This document shows, in pieces, positions 16,655-27,980 of a stretch of 64,000 nt of DNA (position 1 is the stretch's first letter; every line of letters starts with the position of its first letter). Location of the stretch: assembly GCA_016432725.1 (NCBI GenBank), contig JACJDG010000003.1:6044001-6108000 (forward strand), in the 5' to 3' direction. The position numbers were made by a program, and so were the translations under genes. The stretch comes from Streptomyces sp. DHE7-1. GTDB taxonomy: Bacteria; Actinomycetota; Actinomycetes; Streptomycetales; Streptomycetaceae. The notes below the pieces were generated by a model that was not told the DNA's origin, searched no databases, and saw nothing but the letters and a program-made list of their open reading frames with translations.

Positions 16655-17817
16655 TGCGGGACGCCGGCTTCCGCCGCGCCAAGTGGTCCATCGCCGCGCT
16701 GTTCTGCTTCCTCGGCCTGCAGTACGCCACCTGGGCCGCCCGGCTCCCCGCGCTCAAGGCACGGCTGGACCTGGGCGCCGGCGAAGTGGGTCTGCTGCTG
16801 ATGGCCTGCGGCGCGGGCGCGGCGGCCTCCTTCCCGCTGGTCGCCCACCTGATGCGCAAGGTCGGCTCCCGGCGCCTGTCCCTCGCCTCCGCCCTCTGCC
16901 TCACCGCGCTGCTGGCGGCCCTGTCGGTGGTGCCGGACTACCCGCTGGCCCTGCTGGTCGTCTGCGCCGACGGTGTCGCCGTGGGCTGCCTGAACGTCGC
17001 GATGAACGCCCAGGGCGCGGCACTGGAGGCGGCCCACGGCCGCACCGCCATGTCCCAGCTGCACGCCACGTTCAGCGCCGGCCTGCTCGCCGCCGCGCTC
17101 CTCGCCTCCGGCGTCACCGCCCTCACCCCGTCCGTCCCGGCCCACTTCGCGGTGGCGGCGGCGCTCCTGCTCCTACTGCTCGCCGCCGCGCGCCGGGGGC
17201 TGCTGCCGCACCCGGACCCCGGCCCCGGGACCCCCGACAGGAAGCGGTCACGCCTGGCCAGGCCCGCCGGGAGGACCCTGCTCATGGGCTGCGCCATGGC
17301 CTTCGGCACCATCACCGAGGGCGCCATGAACGACTGGTCCACGCTCTACCTGAAGGACGTCGTCAGGGCCTCGTCCACCGTCGCACCGCTGGGTATCGCC
17401 GTCGTCTCGGCCATGATGCTGCTGGCCCGGGTACGCGCGGACCGCTGGCGCGACCGCTGGGGAGACGCCCGCGTGGTGCGCACCGGCAGCGCCGTGGCCG
17501 GTCTCGGCCTGGCCCTCGCCCTGGCGGCCGGCGGCGTGCTGCCCACCCTGCTGGGCTTCGCCTGCGTGGGCCTGGGCGCGGCCGCGGTGACCCCGTGCGT
17601 GTACGTGGCCGCCGCCGGACGCGGCCCGGACGCGTTGTCCCTGGTCGCCGCAATGGGAACGACGGGCCTGCTGGCCGGCCCGGCGCTGATCGGCTTCGTG
17701 GCGGGCGCGGGCGGCCTGACGCTGGGCATGGCGACGGTCGCGGCCTCCGCCCTGACCGTCACCCTGGCGGCGGCCTGGATCCCGTGGCGGGAGCGGGTTG
17801 CCGCACCCGCGCGCTAG
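16654..17817 (+). CDS. MFS transporter, probable pathway exporter
   Basis: A 387-aa protein with 11-12 hydrophobic segments and the MFS pattern, including WAARLPALKARL after TM1 and GCLNVAMNAQG in TM4, like the YbjJ/FucP-type branch. As the last gene of the operon and after an acetyltransferase, export of the operon's product is the simplest role. Its TAG stop overlaps by four bases the stop of the convergent lipoprotein gene, and no terminator hairpin is evident there. Confidence 0.8.
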   Translation: MRDAGFRRAKWSIAALFCFLGLQYATWAARLPALKARLDLGAGEVGLLLMACGAGAAASFPLVAHLMRKVGSRRLSLASALCLTALLAALSVVPDYPLALLVVCADGVAVGCLNVAMNAQGAALEAAHGRTAMSQLHATFSAGLLAAALLASGVTALTPSVPAHFAVAAALLLLLLAAARRGLLPHPDPGPGTPDRKRSRLARPAGRTLLMGCAMAFGTITEGAMNDWSTLYLKDVVRASSTVAPLGIAVVSAMMLLARVRADRWRDRWGDARVVRTGSAVAGLGLALALAAGGVLPTLLGFACVGLGAAAVTPCVYVAAAGRGPDALSLVAAMGTTGLLAGPALIGFVAGAGGLTLGMATVAASALTVTLAAAWIPWRERVAAPAR

Positions 17818-18617
17818 CTTGGCGCCGCGGTGCGGGTCCGGCCGTTCTTGAGTACTCCAAAGTAGTCCCGATAAGGCAGTTCGAGCCGGATCACCGAGCC
17901 GTACCGTTTCCGGATCGCGGCGACCGTGGCCGCCTTCGGGGCTCGCACCACTCGGGACACCGGAGGGTCGTCGACCAGGCCGGCGTAAGGCTCCTCGACC
18001 AGTCGGCGAGAACCCCGGTCCCGCGACGTGTCCCAGGTCAGCGTCTGCCCTTGCGCGGACAGTCGGGTCGGCTCCGCCGCCTTCGCACCCTGGGGGTTGG
18101 GGCCCTCGTCCCGGTAGTAGGCGACGAGCCGCACTCCGTAGCCGGTGTGGGTGAACGGGATGGAACCTCCGGAGCTTCGCGGCCCGGACCTGTCGCGGTC
18201 ACCCGCGGCCAGGACGCCGTCGAGGGTGTCGCCCATGTGCTCCGGGTCGGCACCGTAGTAGGCGGTGACGTTCATCGAACAGGCGATCTTGTAATTGTCG
18301 GTCTCCTGCTGGAAGAACCAGCCCGGTCCCGAACCCGGTACGCACACGTCGTGCACCACGACCAGGCCCAGCGAGAGGGAGGTGCGGTCGGCGTACGCCA
18401 GCGCCACGTCCCGAAGACGTTCCTCCGTCCGTTCCCGGGCCTGGACCGCCCGCCCGCTGCTTCCGAGTTCGCGCAACTCTCGTTCGCCGACGGCACGGTC
18501 CGGGGTCGAGGAACAGGCGGAGACCGCGAGCAGGACGACTGCCGCCAGCGATCCCCACACACTCCTCCCGCCGGCGGACCGTCGCGGGAGGGCCCCGGGT
18601 GTCCGGCATTCCGTCAT
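17814..18617 (-). CDS. Predicted lipoprotein, unknown function
   Basis: A 267-aa protein with a signal peptide and lipobox at Cys35 (LLAVSACSS), so it should be anchored outside the membrane. The mature part starts with a charged helix (ERELRELGSSGRAVQAR), contains three cysteines in a VCVPGSG...IACSMN context and ends with a basic tail. I do not recognise a family. The ATG at 18617 places the hydrophobic core at residues 20-34; longer in-frame extensions would bury the signal peptide. Downstream it collides with the MFS gene. Confidence 0.65.
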   Translation of the reverse strand: MTECRTPGALPRRSAGGRSVWGSLAAVVLLAVSACSSTPDRAVGERELRELGSSGRAVQARERTEERLRDVALAYADRTSLSLGLVVVHDVCVPGSGPGWFFQQETDNYKIACSMNVTAYYGADPEHMGDTLDGVLAAGDRDRSGPRSSGGSIPFTHTGYGVRLVAYYRDEGPNPQGAKAAEPTRLSAQGQTLTWDTSRDRGSRRLVEEPYAGLVDDPPVSRVVRAPKAATVAAIRKRYGSVIRLELPYRDYFGVLKNGRTRTAAPS

Positions 18618-18790
18618 GCTTGTCCGCCTCTCATCGACACTCCCGTCGGCAGGTGCTCTTCGTGACACGCCCCCGCTCCGGCCGTCACTGTCCACCAGGA
18701 CGGCCGGGCCGGGCATGAGTACCTTCCCCTGCTCGGACGGCTCCGGTGCGGCCCGCACGAGGACCGCACCGGAGCACTCACCGCCGACCG

Positions 18791-21700
18791 TTACAGGCCC
18801 ATGCCCGACATAGTGCGCTCCAGGGAGTTCGCGTACAGGCGCGCGCCCCCGATCTTCGGGTGGAACGACTGAGCCGACAGGCCGAACTGGTTGACGAGCG
18901 GCCAGTCCTTGACCGGTTCGTCCGACTTCACCAGTGTCTTCACGATGCCGTGGACCTGCTCCGGGGAACCGCACACGCCCTTGCCCGAGAAGTCGCTCTT
19001 CGGGTTGGAGAACCACGCTTTGATGCCCGCGGCCTTGGCGTCGTCGACCGCACCCTGCATCGCCGCCGCCAGCGTGTCGGCGGTGTCGTCCAGCCAGCCC
19101 GCGGACTCCTCGGACATACCGATGGCCATGCCCGTGAAGCCGATGTTCAGGCATGATCCCTTGTCGGAGATCAGGGGCGGGTACCCCATCAGCACGATCT
19201 TCGCGTTCGCGGCCCGCTTGTGGATCTGCGTCAGGACCTCCGTGATGTCCGGCCGGACGACATCGTTCATGAGGCCCGGAACGGCCGTTTCCAGCGGCTG
19301 ACCGACGAACTTCTTGTCCCGGCCGTTGACCGGGTCGTCCGTCTTGTCGAACGTCTGGTTCTTGCAGTTGCCGTTGCCGAGGGACAGCAGGCACTTCTGG
19401 ACGATCTCGGAGAACCGGGAGTCGTTCCCGCCGATGGAGATCGTGACCAGCGTCGTGTTCTGGTCCAGGTACCCCTTGTCGATCTGGGGCAGTTCCTTGC
19501 CGCTGCCCTGGATCACGCCACCGTGCTTCGTGGCGCCCGGATCTTTCACCTCGGTCATCACGTTGTAGGTGCGGGCACCGGAGCACGCGATCAGGTGGTA
19601 GTCCATGCTCGCGTCCAGCGAGTCGTCCAGCTCGCCGATGGACTTCGACGCCCCGGGCAGTTTCGCCTGGCGCGACCACGCCTTGGTGGAGCGGTGGCAG
19701 GCGTCACGGGCGTTGTCGTCCAGCTTGCTGCGGTAGTTGGTCTCCGCGTAGTAGTCCCGGTCGCCCTCGGAGGCGCCCTCGCCGGAGGAGTACGAGTCAC
19801 CCATCGCGACGACCGAGTTCTTCGGCTTGCCCGCCAGCGGCTGGAAGGCGACCGCGCCCCAGGCGATGTCCTCGTCGGCCGTGCCGTCCTGGGTGGAGCT
19901 CGACAGCGTCACCGCCGGCCGTCCCGTGAAGTGGAAGGCGCCCAGGCTCACCCAGCGCCCGGCGCGCTGCTGCACGGACCGCTCCGGGCTCTTGCTGTCG
20001 CTGTTCAGGACGTGGTAGCCCGCGAGCCGCGTCTGCGCGCCGGTGTCCGGCAGGTGCACCAGCACGCGGGCCCAGGTCATGTTCTGCCCGAGGGTCCAGG
20101 TGCCGTTGATGGTCATCCGGCCGGTGTCGCCGCCGAGATGGCCGGCGTCGCGGGTGTGGGCGTACCAGAAGTGACCGCCGTAGCCGCCGCCGACCTGGTG
20201 GAGGTCCTCCTTGCCCTCGTAGTGCCCGTCCTTGTCGGCGTTGAAGTGGAAGCCGAAGGATCCCGCCGACTTGACCGGCCCGCAGTCGGACCACGTAGGT
20301 GTCCCGTCCGCCACCGAGGCCACGACCTTCGCCCCCGACGGTGCGCCGGTGCACACCGGGGTGCCGTCCTTGAGCCGATGGCCCTGTCCGGGTTCCGAGA
20401 TCAGCGTCTGGTACTTGATGTTCTCGTGTCCGCAGCTCATGGAGCAGTCGGACTTCCAGGTGACGTTGGGCTGGTTCCACCAGTACTGCTTGTAGCAGTC
20501 CTCGTTGGAGCAGTTCGGCGGGACGTTCGCGTCACAGCCGTTCTTGGTGTTGCAGAACGCGTCCAGCGGCGGGGAGACCATGCTGCGGTAGGCCTTCATG
20601 GTCCACCACGCGGGCTGGAAGCCGGCCGAGGAGAACCCGGAGTCGCCCGGCCAGTCCTGGTGGCCGTCGGTGCCGTAGGAGAAACCGGTGTCGATGGACC
20701 AGGCGGCCCAGCCCATCACCTTCTCCTCGTACGGCCAGTCCTGCGGATGCGCGGCGTCCTTGTTCGCCTCGGGGCCGTCCACGTCGGTGTCCATGAACGG
20801 GTGCCCCCAGCTCTTCTTGTAGAGCGGGTTGGCCGGGTTGTTGTACCAGCCCAGACCCCAGTGGCCGGCGTTCGTGCCCGCGGCCGCGGGCGGGTTGAAG
20901 CCGAGGTTGTAGTTCCACACGGCGGTGAACCAGTTCTCCACCATGGCCGGGTCGTCGTTGTTGACGGTGACCGTCTGGCCGCTCTTGTGGACCTCGTTCC
21001 ACTTGTCGGCGAGGATCGACATCGAGGCCGCGATGTTCGTGGCGTAGTCGGTCGCGACGAGCTTCTGCAGCGCCGGGGACAGGGCGGTCTCCTTGTGCCC
21101 GTTGTCGTCGGTCTTCTCGTGACCGGCCAGGCGCATGCCGTCGGTGACCTGTCCGACGCCGTAACCGCAGTCGGACTTGTCCCAGTGGATCTGCCAGTAG
21201 GCGTCCGGGTCGTCCTTGACCGCCTTGCGGCCGTAGTAACCGTCCATCGCGGCCAGCGGGTTGCCCATCTGGCCGGGGATCGAGCCGTTCTCGGCCTGCC
21301 ACAGGTTGGACTCCTGCGCCATGATGCCGAGCAGCACGTTCGCCGGGATGCGCCCCTTGCCGTCACCGCCCGCCAGCTTCGGCACCGGGAACAGGCCCTG
21401 CGGGTCGATGTTGCCGAGGCCGGCCTGGCTGCGGTAGCCGCCCTGCCGCAGGTACTGGGCCCGCAGTTGGCCGCGGACGGCCATGTCGACCGCCCACTCG
21501 ACCTGGTTGGGGTCGGCTGCAGCGCCTGCGCGTTGACGTCGTTGCGGGAGACGGCGCAGATGCGGTCGGTGTCGCGCGGGTCGAACTGCGCGTTCGGGTC
21601 CGCGACGCCGGACAGCGAGGACCGCTTGGCCCCGCCACGGGTGCCGGGGTGCGCGGGCGAGGGGTTCTTGCCGCCCGGCGCGGTCGTGTCCGCGACCGTC

Positions 21701-22897
21701 TGCTCCACCTTCCGGCCGGTGGCGGTCGCCGTGCTGGTGACCGTCACCGGCTGGTCCGCCGCCACGGTCTCGGGGTCGGCGCGGGATCGCCCTGGGGCGG
21801 GGCTCCGCCTTGGAGAATCCCTTGCCCGCGTTCCTGACGTGCGCGAGGCCCGCGCGGACACCGGGGTGAGCACCGGTTCCACGGCGAGACGCCCCAGGGT
21901 GGAGATGTCCGTGTCGGCGGGGCGTCGATCCGGGTGATCCCGGTGCCCTGCGTCCTGGGGGCCGCCGCGGGGTCGCCGGTGAGGAACACCCGGCCCTCCG
22001 CACCCGGCATCAGGTCGAGGTCGCCGAGCTTCCCGGTGGCGACCAGGGCCGGCTTGCCGTGCCCGGACCACACCTTCGCCCGTGCCCTCTTCGTGTCCTC
22101 GCGCTCGACGAAGCCGATCCGGCCGTTCCCCGCCGGCCGGATGTCGAAGGGGACGCTGTTCCCGGTGGCGAGGCTCTTCACCTTGCCGGAGCGGTCGATG
22201 TGCACCAGGTCGCGGCCGCGCGCGGCCACCGCGCCGTCCGCGACCGGGACGGCACTGGTGACCTCGCCACGGAGCGCCGCCTCGTCGAGTGTCCTGCCCG
22301 CCGCGTCGACGGTCACCACACGGGTTCGTGTCTTCGCGGGGTCGTTCATGTCCCGGAACGCGGTGAAGGCGGCCGTGTGCGTCCGGGTGTTGCAGGACGG
22401 GTCGAAGTAGGCCAGGGACACCGTGAACGGCAGCTTCGTCACGTGCCCGTCGGAGGTGTTGACGATGGCGGCGAAGGCGCCGCCCTGCATGAGGTCGGGC
22501 TTGTTGGTGAAGTGGCGCGGAGCGTAGACGGCCGCGACGTGGTCGCGGTCCAGTACGCACTGGTTGCCGATCCAGGAGTCCGCCGTCATGCCCGGTTCGG
22601 ACAGGGCGGCGGCGGTCCTCCACTCGTAGGCCCGGCTGCTGTCGGCCACCAGGATCTTCAGCCCGCCGATGTCGGCGGCCGCGGTCACGGCCCGGTCTGC
22701 GCTGCTCCTCCACCCTTGCCGAGCAGGCTGTCGGGATGCGCGACCCTGGCGGGCGGCGTCGGTCCGGACCGGTGCGGTGCGGCGCCGGGCCGCGGTGCCG
22801 CGAGGGCGGTGGGAGCGGTCTGTATGAGGGTGCCGGTCAGCGCGGCGCAGGCCACCACGGCGGCCAGCGGCGCGAGCCGGTGTCTTCTTGCTCTCAA
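18791..22897 (-). CDS. Large secreted protein: lytic-transglycosylase-like domain plus SGNH/GDSL hydrolase, six frame breaks
   Basis: Restoring six bases gives about 1370 aa. Order: signal peptide (core LAAVVACAALTGTLIQ, cleavage after ALA), a repetitive beta-rich N-terminal half, a goose-lysozyme/SLT-like domain with NVLLGIMAQESNLWQ (putative catalytic Glu) and YGVGQVTDGM, a cysteine-rich segment, and a C-terminal SGNH hydrolase with GDSYSSGEG (Ser), IGGNDSRF (Gly-Asn) and a final SFHPK (His). Start TTG at 22897 follows CGGGGAA. Breaks lie near 22690, 21920, 21850, 21795, 21782 and 21525. It probably modifies cell wall or extracellular polymer esters. Confidence 0.7.
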
Positions 22898-23040
22898 GAG
22901 AGATTCCCCGTATTTCCCCGTTTTGATGTGGAGTTGTGATGCGCCGCGGCGGCGAGGGCCGCACCGGCGGGAGGCGGACTGGTCAGGTCCGCCCACCCGC
23001 ACGGCGTGGAGCGCCCTCGGCCCGGTGCGCGGTGCGCGCG

Positions 23041-23567
23041 TCAGCCGTGGACGAGCGGAGAGCCCGTCAGCTCCTTGGTGAACGCGCCGTGTCCGTCGCC
23101 CTCGATGTCGTAGACGATCGTGGCGTCGGTCGACCAGAACACCTCGCCGTCGTAGACGGGGACGGAGCGACGCAGTTGTTGGCGGGCTCGTCCTGGAACC
23201 AGCTGTAGTTGTCGTTCACGAGCTGGGTCAGGTCACAGGTCTTGCTGGTGACGACGTGGTCCTCGCTCGTCTTGGTGAGACGCTCCTCCACCCGGCTCGT
23301 GATCTTGAAGCTGGTGAACCGCTTGGAGTTGTCGATGACCTGGTCGTCGAGGATCTGCCAGTACGTCATCGACCGCGTGGCGAGACCGCCGTTCTTCAGC
23401 GCCAGGCTGTTGTCGACGTAGTACTCCGACTGCGGCTTGCTGCCGGGGAAGGTGATGTCGAACGTGGTGGTGGTCGAGGTCGTCGCGGCGGCGGCCGGGC
23501 CGGCCAGAAGCGCGCCGAGGGCGACGGCGGTTGAGACGAGTCCGACGGCGGTCAGCGTTCTGCGCAT
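23041..23567 (-). CDS. Small secreted protein, unknown function, one frame break
   Basis: With one base restored near 23170 the product is 175 aa. It has a clear Sec signal peptide (TAVGLVSTAVALGALLAGPAAA) and a beta-rich mature domain with two cysteines (SKTCDLT and NNCVAP) that could form a disulphide, ending in FTKELTGSPLVHG. I recognise no family. It is upstream of, and in the same direction as, the large SGNH protein, 144 bases from its start, so the two may be co-expressed at the cell surface. Confidence 0.6.
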
Positions 23568-24028
23568 GAGTGGTCCTCACTGATGGGTCCGGAGTACGAC
23601 CTCGTGCGGGGTGCCGCCGCTTCCGCCGCGCTGGACCGGCACGCGCGTGCGCGAACCCGGCCGTGCCCGCCCACTCCCGAATCGCCCGTCAGCGCGGGCG
23701 GGCAGGGGTGGGCGCGCTCGTCTGGCGAGTCGCGGATTCGAAGGTCCCCGTGGATGGTCGGCGCCCGGCCGGACTGGTCGGGTCCGATGCCTGCGATGGG
23801 CGCCCGTCACTGTAGACACACGGGAAACACCGGCAGAAGGGCCGATCCCGATCGTGGCGCAAAGTCGCTCCGCGAAGCGGAGTCTGTACCAATGGGGCCC
23901 GCTGACCAGCGATTTGGCCGCTGAGACCGGTCAACCAGTGCAGAAGCGGAAGGAGATGTGACTCATTCGTGAAGATCAGTAATGGCCGAAAATGGGTTAC
24001 CGGTGCGTAGTGTATTCCCGCTGACTTG
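23568..24028. other. 461-base non-coding region
   Basis: No convincing gene. It contains the promoter region of the secreted protein and a short hairpin (CTCCGC/GCGGAG, 23868-23882) shortly beyond the 3' end of the CHAT gene. No tRNA or operator was recognised. Confidence 0.5.
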
Positions 24029-27000
24029 TCAGGGACCCAGGTGGATGAGGCCGGCCAGGGCCGTCACCATCCTCGGGGAGGACGACAGCAACCGGCGCAG
24101 TGTCCGGTGCAGGGCACGGGCGGAGCGTTCCGGATGCAGTCGGCCGTCGATGCCCAGCAACTCGTTGTAGACGGCGTCCGTGACCCGGGTGGCGACGGAG
24201 TCCTCCACCTCGTCCAGTACCGCGATCACATGGCGATAGCCCGCCGACTGGAAGGACCCCGCCAGTGCCCATCCGCCGCTCTCCGGCCCCTCGCCGTAAC
24301 GAGCCGTATGACAGGCGGAGAGATAGGCCAGCGCGCCGCCGGAGACGATGCCGCGCCGCATATGCCGCCCGGTGAGCGCTTCACCGCCACCGAGGTACAT
24401 GCCCGGAACGCCGCCTCGCAGACCGGCGTGGCCGGTGAAGTGGAAGAAGGGATAAGCAGGCAGGAGTGCCAGTACGTTCGAAACGGTGGCCTGCTCACCG
24501 CCGAGGAACCGGGTGCCGGGTACGAGCTGCCGGATCAGATCGACTTCCCGCGCCCCGTGGGGCAGATCGCCGTCCGGGCTCACGACGAGCATCCGTTGGA
24601 CGCCCGGTTCGTCACCGTAATGTTCGTCGCGTCGCGCGGACATCAGCGCTTGGACGCTCGGCGTGTACGAATGGACCGCGTGGTCCATCGCACGATCGAG
24701 CGTGCTCCCCGCGGCGTGGAAAGGCAGTCCGGAGAACGGACCGGTGGGGCACCACCAAAGGCGTGGCATAGCGTCGTCCGAGGCCGCCGGGTGGCCTGCC
24801 GGACCCTGACCGGGCAGTCCGAGGGCATCCAGGACGGGTCGCACAGCGACGTCCCAGAGCCAGTAGAGCATGTCCGTGGTCGCCATGGCCCGCTCGGACC
24901 TGCGGGCCGCTGACTGCGGCGCGAGAGCTGTGGCCTCCTGGTACCGGCGTACCCGTTCCCGGATGTCCGCGAGACGGACAGCGGGCAGGGGAAGCGCCGC
25001 GACCCCCGAGGAGTGACCAGCAGTGCGTCACACCTCCGAGCGGCCGCGCTAAGGACCACTACGGGCCCCTCCCCGGCGGCCATGAGCAGCCGCCGGGCGG
25101 GCACGGGGACAGGAAGTCCTCGAAACCGGGAACGGCACGGACCGCGTCGAGCAGGTGTTCCAACTGGGCCTGAGGTCTCTCCCGGCGCCGATGCTCCAAT
25201 GGCTGTCCCCGTTCGGGGTGCAGATGGAGGAAAGCCCACAGCCACCGCAGCTCCGTGGCCAGGGAGGGCGCCACCTCGCTCAGCCGGTCCACATCGCCGT
25301 GGGACTGCTCACGCCACGCCGACAGCAGAACGCCGCGTAGCTCCAGGAACTCCAGTGCCCGTTCCGGCATCCCCGCTTCGATCGCACAGGCGGCGGCCTC
25401 CCGGCTCAGCTTCTCCCACGCCGGAGCGGCGTGATCGCGCACGTCGGCGGGCAGCAACAGTACCGGCGGCAGCAGTTCGGTGACGGCCTCGTAGCTTCGC
25501 ATGACCTCGGCGCCCGCGTTCAGCCGCGTTGCCAGAGACCCCCACACCACTGCGGCCCGCAGCCGCTGCAGTGGCGGCGCGGCCCGGTCACGGCAGACCT
25601 GTTCCACGCCGCGCGCCGCATCGTGGAGAAGCTGGCTCGGTGCTTCTTCCATGCCATGGATCAGCGCCGCTCTGGCCAGCAGCGCGGACGCCCGGGCCGC
25701 TCCTCCCTGCCGGATGTCGGCCTGCGCGCTCTCCAGCGCGAAGTCCAGGAGAGTGAGGGCCCGGTCGAAGTCCCGGTCCCGGTCGTGACCGCTGTGAGTG
25801 GAGTCGGCAGTGTGCAGCGCGAGGACAGTGGACGCGAACGCGGCGGCGTGCGCGACGTCCTGCGGCGCATCGTCGAAGGAGAGCTCCTGTTCGGCGTTCT
25901 CCAGACCTGCGGCGGCCAGTTCCAGTGCCTGTCCGTCCCCGAACGCCTCGTACCTCAGCAGCAGGCATTCGGCTCGCTGCAGCAACGCGTCATGGCGGTC
26001 CGCGCGTTGCCAGTCCGCCGTGGCCGCGGAGGCGGCCGCCTGGAATGCCTCCACGGCCTGATCGAGTTCGGACGGCTCGCCGTTCAGCCGGAAGCCGTCG
26101 AGTCTGCACCGGGCGACTTCGAGGAGCGCTCTCTGCCGCCACACCGCCGTTCTGGGCAGCCCGCTGACCGCGCGCCCGGCGAGGACGGTGGCCTCCTCCA
26201 GGTTCGCGGCGTCCCGCGTCAACGAGTGCTGCAGTCGCAGTACTTCCGCGTGAGCGAGCTCCAGGAGCGGACGCCTGATCCGGTCCTCCCTATGGACGAG
26301 TGACAGTGCCGATCCGGAGCGGACGAGGGTATCGAGGAGGAGGTTGGGCTCGCCGTACATCCGGAAGCGTGCGAGGGACACCGAGGCCAGGACGGCCTGC
26401 TGTTCGGCCAGGTCGGACCGCGACTCCTGCGGGGCATCGAAGCGCTCGGCCAGATCCTGGGCACGGTCCAGGCTGCCGGGGCTTCCCGTAGTCCTGTGCC
26501 GCGCCAGGTGGATTCGGGCCAGTGGCAGAGCGACGAACGCTTCATCGCCGGCGGCGAGGCCCCTGCGGCCGACGAACTCCAGGGCGGTCTCGGGGACGTT
26601 CTCACGTGGTTCCACCATGTGCAGGACCACACATGTGCGGAGGAACTCGAGCAGGAGCCGCCGCTCCTCGCCCGGAAGGACCGACGAAGAGCCGAGGGGC
26701 GCGGTGAGGACGTGCAAGGCCTGCCGCAGGTCCTCCGGTTGGCCGCTGAACGAGAACAACTCGCGCAGCGCGGCGCCGTGCACGGTGTGTACCCGGACGC
26801 TCGGTCGAAGACGGGGGTGTCCAGGATCTGCTGGCTGATCCTGACGGCCGTCCTCAGCGCGCGCTGACGGCCGAACCGCAGGCCGTCGAGGTAGTGCGCC
26901 TCGGCGATCTCACAGCCGAGCTCGGGATGGGTCGCCGGCCCGTAGCCCATGTTCAGGAGCCGCTCGCCCAGGTCGACGGCCTGACTCAGGGCAGGGAGAT

Positions 27001-27980
27001 CGTCGTCCTCGCGGAACCGCTCGATGAGGTCCCGCACGGTTGCTGTCAGCGAGGGGACCAGCTCGGGGTCCACCCCGAGTCCAGCAGGTCGTTCAGCCCC
27101 TCGGGCCCGATGACCGCCGGCGGCGGCGTGCCCCGCCCCGCCCGCTCCACGGTGTACACCTGCCCCGTTCCGGTGCGGATGCCGACCTCGCCGGTCCCGA
27201 CTTCCGTACGGACGACGGAATCCCTGGTGATCCGGACCGTACGGCGGCGGCGGCCGGTGACGACCTCGACCACGCGCGGTTCGGTGTCGGGGACCAGGAT
27301 CGCGGCGGCGTGCTCCCCTGTACGTCCCCCAGCAGCAGAGCGCTCCCCTCACGCAGTACACCCAGCCGGGTCTCGCCGATGGCCGAGGCGATGGCCGCGA
27401 TGTCGTCGAGCGCGAGTTCCATTGCCCCGCCGGGTCGGAGCGAGGGATTGTGGGCGCCGGCCACGGTGGCGAGGCTCCATGCGGCGGCGCTCGCCCGCGC
27501 CTCGGCGGGCAGCCTCGTCCAGGCCTCCGCGAACCAGCCGGCCAGACCGGTCCGGTTCTGCTGGACCAACGCGTGCAGGGCCCGGTTGAGCTGCTCGGTG
27601 ACGGCCTCCCGGTCACCGGTGAGGCTGTGCCAGGTGACCTGTTCCTCAAGGAAGAGAGCGGGGGACAGGTCGCGGTGGTACTCGGCGATGACGGAGAAGA
27701 GCCGACCCATGAGCGGCTCGCGCTCCAGCTTCTCCACCAGGGCCGCCCGAAGGTAGGGCAGGCACTCCGGGAGCAGTGCGATGGCCTCGGGTGTGCGGGC
27801 GCCGACCCAGTCGCTGAACCAGAGGTCGGCTTCGGCGCCGGTGTCCAGGTGGGGCAGCAGCCTGAGACGGACGGCGCGGATCAGCTCGGGCTCGATCCGC
27901 GTGGCCACGCTCAGCGCCGTGGCGAGTTCCAGTGCGCCCTTGGCCGGCGCGGGCGGCAGTTCTTGCGACGGTTCGCTCAC
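24029..27980 (-). CDS. TPR-CHAT protease effector of a MoxR/vWA ternary system (VMAP-like), five frame breaks
   Basis: Restoring five bases gives 1318 aa. The first 330 residues are a helical and beta region of unknown fold; residues about 350-1000 are TPR-like helical repeats; the last 300 form a CHAT (caspase-like) domain with the dyad His in FHFTGHAG (near 24440) and Cys in LSACHTA (near 24310). CHAT proteases act in programmed death and immunity. The GTG at 27980 overlaps the vWA stop. Breaks at about 27318, 27075, 26800, 25105 and 25003 all coincide with missing single bases, mostly in G/C runs. Assignment as the VMAP component rests on gene order. Confidence 0.72.

Noticed and set aside
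19220..21937. 905-aa plus-strand frame opposite the SGNH gene
   Set aside because: The minus strand encodes recognisable hydrolase motifs; the plus frame is Val/Ala/Arg-rich with no motif.
23583..23924. Small plus-strand frames in the 23.6-24.0 kb gap
   Set aside because: Overlapping frames in several phases, no ribosome site, no recognisable domain.
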